Part shown: positions 25,738-32,824 of the stretch, piece by piece
Position numbering within the stretch: position 1 is the first letter of the stretch
How the letters are laid out: each line of letters starts with the position of its first letter
Origin: Paenibacillus_I sp035510375
GTDB lineage: Bacteria; Bacillota; Bacilli; Paenibacillales; Paenibacillaceae
Strand: one strand, 5' to 3'
Length of the DNA stretch: 64,000 bases
Assembly: GCF_035510375.1 (NCBI RefSeq)
Contig: NZ_DATKHG010000035.1
Notes under the pieces: generated by a model
What the model saw: only the letters and a program-made list of their open reading frames with translations
Database searches by the model: none
What the model was told of the DNA's origin: nothing
Made by a program: the position numbers and the translations under genes

Positions 25738-26298
25738 GTGGAAAAATCGACCCGTCTTTTTACCGGCATCGCCTTACCGGAACAGATCCGCAACGAGCTG
25801 AGCGACCGTCTGCCGAAGTGGCGGCGCAAGCTCGCCTTCGAGCGTTGGCCGCATCCGGACGACTGACACGTCACTCTCCACTTTCTCGGTGAAACCTCTT
25901 CGGACAAGGTGCCCGGCGTGGAGACCGCCTTGGATGAAGCCGCCCGCTCGACGCCTCCGTTTGAGCTGACGCTCGAAGGGTTGGGCGTTTTCGGCGCCCC
26001 ACGGAGTCCGTCGATTCTGTGGGCGGGACTTGCCGGCCCGCTCGGTCCGCTGCTCAAGCTCCATGCGGCGTTGTCGGATTCATTGCTCCGCGAAATCGGC
26101 TTTGAAGCCGAGAAGCGCCCGTACTGCCCACACTTAACCATTGCCCGCAAATACAAGGGGAGCGATCGCTGGGACGCGGCGCTGCTCGAGGACGGGTTTT
26201 CTCCGCTGTCATTCACGGTTCATGAAGCCGTGCTGTTCCGAAGCCGCCTGGGGCGTTCGCCGATGTACGAAATAATCCGCCGTTCGCCGCTTGGCTGA
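25738..26298 (+). pseudogene. thpR: RNA 2',3'-cyclic phosphodiesterase with in-frame TGA
   Basis: Reads as a full 2H phosphoesterase (ThpR/LigT, 186 codons) from GTG 25738 (GGGGG site upstream) to 26298, except for a TGA at 25864-25866 (codon 43). The stop falls directly before the first catalytic HxT motif, HVTLHFLGE, between HPDD and H. The second motif, HLTIARKYKG, is intact and no frameshift exists, so this is a single-codon lesion, possibly from TGG. A fragment could restart at GTG 25909 but would lack the first histidine. Alternatives are a sequencing error or, much less likely, recoding. Confidence 0.85.
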
Positions 26299-26301
26299 CG
26301 G

Positions 26302-26333
26302 ACAAAAGGGTTCCCAGCCGGGAACCCTTTTGT
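26302..26333. terminator. Bidirectional terminator between thpR and glnA
   Basis: Perfect 14-base arms ACAAAAGGGTTCCC / GGGAACCCTTTTGT with an AGCC loop, five bases after the thpR stop. A and T runs in the arms let it serve both convergent genes. Confidence 0.88.
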
Positions 26334-26416
26334 TGTTGGTCATTTATATGGTTCCGGGGCCCCGAAAAGCGCCGGAATTACGCCGCAAATCCAGGCTCCA
26401 CTTGTGCAAGAACGGC

Positions 26417-27841
26417 TTAGCAATCGTAGTACAGGCTGTACTCATGCGGATGAATACGGATCGATACGGCTTTTGCTTCCTGGCGTTTGAACGCCACATA
26501 GTTCTCGATGAAGTCTTGCGTGAACACGCCGCCTTCCGTCAGGAACTCGCTGTCCGCTTCCAAAGCGTCAAGCGCTTCGTCCAGGGAACCTGGAACGCTG
26601 CGGATCTCTCTCTTCTCTTCGTCGGAAAGCTCGTAGATGTTCTTGTCGAACGGCCCGTAGCCGAGCGCTTGCGGATCGATTTTCCGCTTGATGCCGTCCA
26701 AGCCCGCCAGCAGCATCGCTGCGAATGCAAGGTACGGGTTAGCCGTCGAGTCCGGCGTACGGAACTCGATGCGGCAGCCTTTCGGCGTAACGGCCGCAAC
26801 CGGAATCCGGACAGCTGCCGAACGGTTGCCCTTGGAGAACACGAGGTTAACCGGCGCTTCGTAACCCGGAACGAGACGCTTGAACGAGTTCGTCGAAGGG
26901 TTCGTCAGCGCGATCAGCGCCGGCGCATGGTGCAGAATGCCGCCGATGTAGTGCAGCGCCATTTGGCTCAGGTTCGCATAGCCGCCCTTCTCATAGAACA
27001 GTGGGGAGTCGCCGTTGAAAATCGATTGGTGAACGTGCATGCCGCTGCCGTTGTCGCCGAACAGCGGTTTCGGCATGAACGTTGCGGTCTTGCCGTATTG
27101 GCGGGCCGTATTGTGGATGATGTACTTGTACTTCATCAGGTTGTCGGCCGTTTTGGTCAGCGTGTCGAAGCGGAAGTTGATCTCGCCTTGGCCGGCCGTC
27201 GCCACTTCGTGGTGATGGCGCTCTACGCGCAATCCGGCTTCCTGCATCAGGCGAACCATCTCGGAGCGGATGTCCTGCTGCGTGTCGATCGGCTGCACCG
27301 GCACATAGCCGCCTTTGGTGCGCACTTTAAAGCCCAGGTTGCCGCCTTCTTCCTTGCGGCCGCTGTTCCAGCCCGCTTCCTCGGAATCAACCGAGTAGTA
27401 GGACGTATTCATGCCGCTCTCGTAGCGGACATCGTCGAAAATGAAAAACTCGGATTCGGGAGCAAAGAAAGCGGCAGTGCCGACTCCGGATTTCTGCAGG
27501 AATTCTTCGGCTTTCTGCGCGATGCTGCGCGGGTCGCGCTCATAACGCTCGCCGTCCGGCGTATGGATATTACACATAACCAGCAGTGTCGGATGGTCCG
27601 TGAAAGGATCGACATAAGCGGTCTCCGTGTCCGGCATCATCACCATGTCGGACTCCTCGATTCCGCGGAAGCCCGGGATCGAAGAACCGTCGAAAGCTAC
27701 GCCGTTTACGAACGTATCGCCATCAACCTCGGATGCAGGCAGCGTAATGTGATGCGCGCGGCCCGAGAGATCCACGAAACGGAAGTCGACAAATTGAATG
27801 TTGTTTTCCTTGATTTTGTCCAAAACACTTTGAACTGACAT
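26417..27841 (-). CDS. glnA: Type I glutamine synthetase, beta subtype
   Basis: A 474-residue ATP-dependent glutamine synthetase. Active-site marks: ESEFFIFD, NGSGMHVHQS and NRSAAVRIPV. It carries the roughly 25-residue insertion typical of GSI-beta (around 140-180, EEAGWNS, KGGYVPVQP), and Y403 in DKNIYELSDEE aligns with the adenylylated Tyr397 of the E. coli enzyme. B. subtilis has the shorter GSI-alpha form (444 residues) with glnR. Here no glnR is adjacent, yet a sigma-A promoter and a GlnR/TnrA box lie upstream. GGAGG precedes the ATG. Confidence 0.95.
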   Translation of the reverse strand: MSVQSVLDKIKENNIQFVDFRFVDLSGRAHHITLPASEVDGDTFVNGVAFDGSSIPGFRGIEESDMVMMPDTETAYVDPFTDHPTLLVMCNIHTPDGERYERDPRSIAQKAEEFLQKSGVGTAAFFAPESEFFIFDDVRYESGMNTSYYSVDSEEAGWNSGRKEEGGNLGFKVRTKGGYVPVQPIDTQQDIRSEMVRLMQEAGLRVERHHHEVATAGQGEINFRFDTLTKTADNLMKYKYIIHNTARQYGKTATFMPKPLFGDNGSGMHVHQSIFNGDSPLFYEKGGYANLSQMALHYIGGILHHAPALIALTNPSTNSFKRLVPGYEAPVNLVFSKGNRSAAVRIPVAAVTPKGCRIEFRTPDSTANPYLAFAAMLLAGLDGIKRKIDPQALGYGPFDKNIYELSDEEKREIRSVPGSLDEALDALEADSEFLTEGGVFTQDFIENYVAFKRQEAKAVSIRIHPHEYSLYYDC

Positions 27842-27919
27842 CTAAAATTTCCTCCATTTCCGAACATTAACGGTAGTTAGAACGCCGAACGTTCTACTTT
27901 TTCTTTTTAAACTGTCACT

Positions 27920-27949
27920 ATTATAGAACTCGTCACTTTACACCGTCAA
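27920..27949 (-). promoter_or_regulatory. Sigma-A promoter of glnA
   Basis: On the minus strand TTGACG (27949-27944), 18-base spacer, TATAAT (27925-27920). This puts the start of transcription about 70 bases before the glnA ATG. Confidence 0.75.
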
Positions 27950-27977
27950 TACTTATGTCAGATATTTTTTACGGAAG

Positions 27978-27994
27978 TGTCAGCTATGCTAACA
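27978..27994. promoter_or_regulatory. GlnR/TnrA box upstream of glnA
   Basis: TGTCA-GCTATGC-TAACA fits TGTNA-N7-TNACA at every defined position on both strands. It sits about 30 bases upstream of the -35. A weaker half-matching site lies at 27956-27973, 22 bases away. Confidence 0.7.
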
Positions 27995-28034
27995 AAAGTT
28001 CACATTTTGTAGAAAGCCTTATTATATAACGAAA

Positions 28035-28081
28035 AAACAGCCTCTTGTCGAAGGAAAAATCATCCTTCGGGGAGGCTGTTT
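28035..28081 (-). terminator. Terminator of aroF
   Basis: Nested stem: AAACAGCCTC / GAGGCTGTTT outside and CGAAGGA / TCCTTCG inside, followed on the minus strand by TTTTTT. Confidence 0.85.
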
Positions 28082-28109
28082 GATTCTGCCGTATCGGCAT
28101 TTCCGAATG

Positions 28110-29174
28110 TTAGACCACTTTCCAGGCCGCGAATTTCTCCTTCGGCTCTTTGTTCGTATTAAAGGTTTTGCCGACGACGCCGGCGATCACTTCAAGCTCC
28201 TTCAGCAGCGCCGCGAATTGGTCCGGGAAGAGCGACTGGACGCCGTCGCCGGTCGCCGAATTGTCGGGATCGGTATGCATTTCGATGATCAGTCCGTTAG
28301 CGCCGGCGGCCACCGATGCTTTGGCCATCGGCTCCACCAGCTCGCGGCGGCCCGTGCCGTGGCTCGGGTCGGAGATGACCGGCAGATGGCTCAGGCTTTG
28401 CAGCACCGGAATCGCCGCCAGGTCAAGCGTGTTCCGCGTATATGTTTCGAAGGTGCGGATGCCGCGCTCGCACAGCATGACGTTCGGATTGCCGCCGGCC
28501 AGAATGTATTCCGCCGCATTGAGGAATTCGTCGTAGGTGGCGCTGAATCCCCTTTTCAACAGCACCGGCGTCTTGATCGTTCCGAGCTTGCGGAGCAGAT
28601 CGAAATTCTGCATGTTGCGCGTGCCTACTTGCAGAATGTCGGCATACTCGGCGCAAACATCCACATATTCGGGCGTCATGACCTCCGTAATCGTGAGCAG
28701 CCCGTGCTTCTTGCCGGCCTCCGCCATCATGGCGAGTCCCTCAACCCCGATGCCCTGGAAGCTGTAAGGCCCGGTTCTCGGCTTGAACGCTCCGCCCCGC
28801 AGCACCTGACCGCCGGCCGCTTTCACCAGACGCGCGATCTCGTCGATCTGCTCCGGCGATTCGACCGCGCATGGGCCGCCCATCACGACAAGGTTTGGGC
28901 CGCCGATTTTCACACCCTTGATCTCGATGATCGTGTCATCCGGATGGAAATCCCGGCTCGCCAACTTGTACGATTTCGAAATTTTGATCACGTTCTCGAC
29001 ATGCTTCATGGAACGCAGATGCTCGGCGAGCGCCGGGTCGGCCTTGCCGATAATCCCGATCACCGTGCGGTCCGTGCCGCGCGATACGTGCGCCTGCACG
29101 CCCGCTTTCTCGATATGCCGCACGATCTCCTGGATTTTGTCTTCCGTTGCATCCGGCTTTGTAATGACGATCAT
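28110..29174 (-). CDS. aroF: 3-deoxy-7-phosphoheptulonate synthase
   Basis: A 354-residue DAHP synthase (type I beta) condensing PEP with erythrose 4-phosphate, the first shikimate step. Residues 1-70 form the ferredoxin-like/ACT-like regulatory domain seen in the Thermotoga enzyme (MIVITKPDATE); the barrel follows with VVMGGPCAVES, RGGAFKPRTGPYSFQG and SDPSHGTGRRELV. No chorismate mutase domain is fused. ATG 29174 follows AAAGGGG; an earlier frame start at 29195 lacks a site. The 5' region holds an unusual 8-base tandem repeat. Confidence 0.95.
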   Translation of the reverse strand: MIVITKPDATEDKIQEIVRHIEKAGVQAHVSRGTDRTVIGIIGKADPALAEHLRSMKHVENVIKISKSYKLASRDFHPDDTIIEIKGVKIGGPNLVVMGGPCAVESPEQIDEIARLVKAAGGQVLRGGAFKPRTGPYSFQGIGVEGLAMMAEAGKKHGLLTITEVMTPEYVDVCAEYADILQVGTRNMQNFDLLRKLGTIKTPVLLKRGFSATYDEFLNAAEYILAGGNPNVMLCERGIRTFETYTRNTLDLAAIPVLQSLSHLPVISDPSHGTGRRELVEPMAKASVAAGANGLIIEMHTDPDNSATGDGVQSLFPDQFAALLKELEVIAGVVGKTFNTNKEPKEKFAAWKVV

Positions 29175-29200
29175 CGTTGTTATCCCCTTTCGCACTTCAA

Positions 29201-29232
29201 CGCTTATATGCTTTTAAGCTTTTACGCTTTTA
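29201..29232 (-). repeat. Four 8-base tandem units in the aroF 5' region
   Basis: CGCTTATA-TGCTTTTA-AGCTTTTA-CGCTTTTA in direct succession, ending about 26 bases before the aroF start. On the transcribed strand the unit is TAAAAGCN. It may be a slippage-prone microsatellite or a protein-binding array. Confidence 0.7.
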
Positions 29233-29320
29233 ATCATTAAAGCAATCATACGGGATAATGCGCGTCGCCGTCAAGAACAAAATATCTGACCTGCGTTTTG
29301 CAGGTTGCACGGCGGTGAAG

Positions 29321-29468
29321 AGCTACTCGGCTGTAATTAAGCGACGTTCGGACGCACTTTAAAAAGGTTGGCGGGAGATTGGAGGACAGCTATAGGACCG
29401 TAGGTGGCGAAGTTTTGCCGCATAATTAGCGGCGGTCGGCGGATCGGCGAAAGAGCTATAATTGTCCA
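29321..29468. repeat. Degenerate GAGCTATAATT / TAATTAAGCGACG repeats
   Basis: Within the gene-free stretch 29175-29548, related words recur: GCTGTAATTAAGCGACGTTC near 29331, GACAGCTATAGGACC near 29386, CATAATTAGCGGCGGTC near 29421 and GAGCTATAATTGTCC near 29454. They look like decayed copies of one intergenic repeat. Nothing else is recognised here except the ispH terminator. Confidence 0.45.
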
Positions 29469-29472
29469 CGCG

Positions 29473-29507
29473 AAAAAGGCCGTGAACGTTTTCCGATCAG
29501 GGCCTTT
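29473..29507 (-). terminator. Terminator of ispH
   Basis: AAAGGCC / GGCCTTT arms with a T5 run on the minus strand, about 40 bases after the ispH stop. Confidence 0.65.
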
Positions 29508-29548
29508 CATTAAAGCTTGCTACCCCGGCCGCCGGCATCCAACCGCCG

Positions 29549-30502
29549 TCAAGACGTGGCCGACTTCTCCCGTACCGTCGGCAGCAGCTTGTTCATGTTG
29601 ACTGTCCGGTTGACGTCCCAGGTTTCGGGCCGGTCATGGTCGTATTGCTCCAGATACGCGATCACTTCCTTCGTGATCGGGGTCGGCGTCGAAGCGCCGG
29701 ACGTGACCGCAACCCGGGTGATGCCCTTCAGCCATTCCCGCCGGATCTCCGTAACGTCGGCCACGCGGTACGCCTTGACGCCGGCGATCTCCTCGGACAC
29801 CTGCGCCAGCCGGTTCGAGTTGTTGCTGCGCGGGTCGCCGACGACGATGCAGAGCTGGGCCTGGCCGGCCTGCTCAGCTACCGCCTCCTGGCGCACCTGC
29901 GTCGCCAGGCAAATCTCGTTATGGATCTCCGCCGCGGGAAACCGCTCAAGCAGCCTGGCGATCAGATGCTTGATATCCCATTGCGACATCGTCGTCTGGT
30001 TCGTAATGATGATTTTGCCGGACGGCACCCGCAGCTTGTCGATTTCCTCTTCGCGTTCGATCAGATGCACATGCTCCGGGGCAATGCCGATCGCGCCCTC
30101 CGGCTCGGGATGCCCTTTCTTGCCGATGTAGACGACCTCATAGCCGTCGGCCACCTTCTCACGGATCAAATCGTGCGTCTTTGTGACGTCCGGACAGGTC
30201 GCGTCGACGACAGCGAGCCCTTTCTCCCGCGCTCTGAGGCGCACCTCGGGCGATACGCCGTGGGCTGTAAAAATAACAGTGCCTTTATCGATCTGATCGA
30301 GGATGTCCAGCCGGTTGGCGCCGTCAAGCGTAATGACGCCCTCCTTCTCGAACGCATCGGTCACATGCTGATTGTGCACAATCATGCCTAAAATATAAAT
30401 GGGCCGCGGCAGCTCCAAATTTTTGGCCGTCTGCAGGGCCAGCACCATGGCGTCGACGACGCCGTAGCAATAGCCGCGCGGCGATATTTTAACGATTTCC
30501 AA
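29549..30502 (-). CDS. ispH: 4-hydroxy-3-methylbut-2-enyl diphosphate reductase
   Basis: A 317-residue [4Fe-4S] enzyme making IPP and DMAPP in the last step of the MEP isoprenoid pathway. The three cluster cysteines are C12 (PRGYCYGV), C103 (VDATCPDVTKTH) and C198 (NEICLATQVRQ); TMSQ and SNNSNRL are also conserved. Start is TTG 30502, since no ATG is near and GGGTGG lies upstream. It sits 36 bases behind the sensor kinase gene and may share its transcript. Confidence 0.95.
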   Translation of the reverse strand: MEIVKISPRGYCYGVVDAMVLALQTAKNLELPRPIYILGMIVHNQHVTDAFEKEGVITLDGANRLDILDQIDKGTVIFTAHGVSPEVRLRAREKGLAVVDATCPDVTKTHDLIREKVADGYEVVYIGKKGHPEPEGAIGIAPEHVHLIEREEEIDKLRVPSGKIIITNQTTMSQWDIKHLIARLLERFPAAEIHNEICLATQVRQEAVAEQAGQAQLCIVVGDPRSNNSNRLAQVSEEIAGVKAYRVADVTEIRREWLKGITRVAVTSGASTPTPITKEVIAYLEQYDHDRPETWDVNRTVNMNKLLPTVREKSATS

Positions 30503-30538
30503 CGTGCCACCCGCTTTCTGGCCGGCATTCTGACAGGC

Positions 30539-32047
30539 TTATCCGTCCAGCCGGCCCGGTTGTTCCATTATACCCGAATCGTCCCGGGGAGGAAAGAATT
30601 CCGGCAGCCAGACGATGAACGTCGTGCCTTCCCCTTCCCGCGTTTTCACTTCAACCGAGCCGTTGTGCTCGTCAATGATCCATTTCGCGATCGAAAGGCC
30701 GAGTCCGGTGCCGGCCGTTTTGCCCCGCGACAGGTCGGCCCGGTAAAAGCGCTCGAAAATATAGGGAATTTCCTCGCTGTTCATGCCGATGCCCGTGTCC
30801 CGCACGACAATGCCGGCCTGGCCGTCGACCTTGATCGCCTTCAGCTCCACCTCGCCGGAGGTTGTGTACTTAAACGCGTTCTCGATGAAAATGAACACAA
30901 GCTGCCGCAAATAATCCGGGTTGCCGTTCACCATAAAGCCCCGCAGGGACGACAAATCGCCGACCAGCCATTCCGCCTTGCGCGGCAGCAAATGGGCCCG
31001 GCGGGCCACCTCCTCGACAAGCGGCAGCAGCTCCACCGGCTGCTTCTCCATCTCGTACCCGGCATCCGCGCGCGCGAGCGACAGCATATCCGCCACAAGC
31101 CGGCTCATCCGCTTCGCTTCCTCCGATATGTCACGCATCGCTTCCAGCGACAGCGCGGCCCGCTCGGGCTCCAGAATCAGGGAGACGCTTCCGGCCGAAC
31201 CGGCCTCGATCGCCTTCAGCTCCTGCCGCCACATTTTCTCGAGCAAATCGATGTTGCCGCGGATGGTGGTCAGCGGGGTTCGCAGCTCATGCGAAGCGTC
31301 CGAAACGAACCGCCGCTGCGCCTTGTACGCATCGTCCAGCTCGTTATAGGTCGTCTCGATCCGCGCCAGCATGCCGTTGAGCGTATCGGTGAGCAGACCG
31401 ATCTCGTCGTTCGGATCTCCTCTGGGAATGCGCATGCCGAGATTGGCGCCGTTCTCGATCCGGTTGGTCGCCAGAATGACGTCCTCGATCGGCCGCAGCG
31501 CCTTCCGGGCAATGAACAACCCGAGCGTGAACGCCAGAAAAATGACGACGATCGACGTGAAAATCAGGATCGTGCGCAATCCTTCGAGAAAGCGGTACTC
31601 GCGCTCGGTGCTGGCGGCGACCTGCAGCAGACCGATAACCTGATTGTTTTCTTCCAGGACGAGCGGCGTTTGATAGACCAGGAAATGAGTACCGTTCACC
31701 GTCATTTCCACGAAACCCGGTTTCGGGTTGCTCTGTAAAGAAGGGTAGGGCAGCCGGATTTTCGCTTCCCGAAGATTGCTGGACGGGACAACCGAATCGG
31801 TTACATAATTGACGATCTGCGCGTACATGCCTTCATAGCCGATCCGCACGGTCGGATTGATTTTGAAATTATTGAAATAATCGATGGATGAGCTTACGTC
31901 GATTCTGCGGACCTGATTGTGAATCTGCTGCTTCGTATCGCTGAACGTATTGTACCGGACGAAAAAATAAATCCCGCTGCCGAGCACGATCATCGTCACG
32001 GCCAGCAAGCAGGAGTACCATAACGTCAGTCTTAGCCGGATGGACAT
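30539..32047 (-). CDS. Sensor histidine kinase (HAMP, HisKA, HATPase)
   Basis: A 502-residue membrane kinase. Helices at about 8-30 and 158-182 enclose an extracellular domain of about 125 residues; HAMP is at 180-235, the phosphorylated H253 in SDASHELRTPLTTIRG, and the ATPase domain ends with DTGIGM, TGLGLSIAKWI. Its ATG overlaps the regulator stop (TAATG). Together with the regulator and the HtrA protease just upstream it resembles envelope-stress systems such as MprAB or CssRS, which control HtrA proteases. That link is inference. Confidence 0.92.
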   Translation of the reverse strand: MSIRLRLTLWYSCLLAVTMIVLGSGIYFFVRYNTFSDTKQQIHNQVRRIDVSSSIDYFNNFKINPTVRIGYEGMYAQIVNYVTDSVVPSSNLREAKIRLPYPSLQSNPKPGFVEMTVNGTHFLVYQTPLVLEENNQVIGLLQVAASTEREYRFLEGLRTILIFTSIVVIFLAFTLGLFIARKALRPIEDVILATNRIENGANLGMRIPRGDPNDEIGLLTDTLNGMLARIETTYNELDDAYKAQRRFVSDASHELRTPLTTIRGNIDLLEKMWRQELKAIEAGSAGSVSLILEPERAALSLEAMRDISEEAKRMSRLVADMLSLARADAGYEMEKQPVELLPLVEEVARRAHLLPRKAEWLVGDLSSLRGFMVNGNPDYLRQLVFIFIENAFKYTTSGEVELKAIKVDGQAGIVVRDTGIGMNSEEIPYIFERFYRADLSRGKTAGTGLGLSIAKWIIDEHNGSVEVKTREGEGTTFIVWLPEFFPPRDDSGIMEQPGRLDG

Positions 32048-32739
32048 TACCCGTTCTCTCCCTTAAGCACATAGCCGGTGCCCCGGACGGTTTGAATCAG
32101 CCTCCGCGCGCCGCCTTCCTCCGTTTTCTGGCGGAGCATGGCGATATAAACCTCGAGCACGTTCGATTCCCCGCTGTAGTCGTAGCCCCATATTTTCTCC
32201 ATAATCGTCTCGCGGGTAAGCACACGCCTCGGATTCTGCATGAACAGGTGAAGCAGATCGAACTCCTTGCTGGTCAGATCGAATACGCGCCCCGAACGGA
32301 TCGCCTCGCGGGAGTCGAGATCGAGCACGAGGTCGTCAAAAACCAGCCGCGCCGCGCCGCCTTCGCTCTTCTCGCTTTTCCGCCTCAGCAGCGCGCGCAC
32401 GCGCGCCAGAAGCTCCTCCAGCGCGAACGGCTTCACCAGATAATCGTCGGCGCCGGTGTCGAGCCCTTTGACGCGGTCTTTGATTTCATCCTTTGCCGTC
32501 AGCATGAGAACCGGTACGCTGCTGCCTCCCTCGCGGATGCGCCGGCACACCTCCCAGCCGTCGACATGCGGCATCATCACGTCGAGAATGACCAGGTCCG
32601 GCTCGGCCGCGAGCATCGTCTTCAAGCCTTCCAGGCCGTTCGCCGCCGTCGTCACCTCATAGCCTTCAAACGCCAGGCTGCGCCGCAGCAGCGACGTTAT
32701 TTTCTCATCGTCGTCCACGACCAATATTTTTTGTCTCAC
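32047..32739 (-). CDS. OmpR-family response regulator
   Basis: A 230-residue receiver plus winged-helix regulator: DDDE near 9-12, phosphorylated D53 (LVILDVMMPHVDG), DDYLVKPFALEEL, and the DNA-binding segment GYDYSGESNVLEVYIAMLRQKTE. I use GTG 32739 after AAGGGGGA; the frame runs further upstream but without a site. It is the first gene of the pair with the kinase at 30539. A terminator-like hairpin separates it from htrA. Confidence 0.92.
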   Translation of the reverse strand: MRQKILVVDDDEKITSLLRRSLAFEGYEVTTAANGLEGLKTMLAAEPDLVILDVMMPHVDGWEVCRRIREGGSSVPVLMLTAKDEIKDRVKGLDTGADDYLVKPFALEELLARVRALLRRKSEKSEGGAARLVFDDLVLDLDSREAIRSGRVFDLTSKEFDLLHLFMQNPRRVLTRETIMEKIWGYDYSGESNVLEVYIAMLRQKTEEGGARRLIQTVRGTGYVLKGENG

Positions 32740-32772
32740 CGACGTTCCCCCTTCAGCTACCACCATGGAAAA

Positions 32773-32804
32773 GAGCGCAGACGGCCGGCGGCCTGCCTGC
32801 GCTC
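32773..32804 (-). terminator. Terminator of htrA
   Basis: GAGCGCAG / CTGCGCTC outer arms with a GGCCG-rich inner stem, followed on the minus strand by TTTTCC. It lies 20 bases after the htrA stop. Confidence 0.7.
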
Positions 32805-32824
32805 CGCGTGCGAACAGCGTGCGG

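Noticed and set aside
25864..25890. Selenocysteine at the thpR TGA
   Set aside because: ThpR enzymes have no known selenocysteine form. A TTTC-loop-GAAA mini-hairpin follows with GGT, but the stem is four pairs and is dictated by the HFLGE coding sequence.
28080..29240. A 386-codon plus-strand frame over aroF
   Set aside because: Antisense shadow of a clear DAHP synthase.
29210..29265. Leader peptide MIALMIKSVKA before aroF
   Set aside because: No ribosome site, no run of aromatic codons, and no attenuator hairpin seen.
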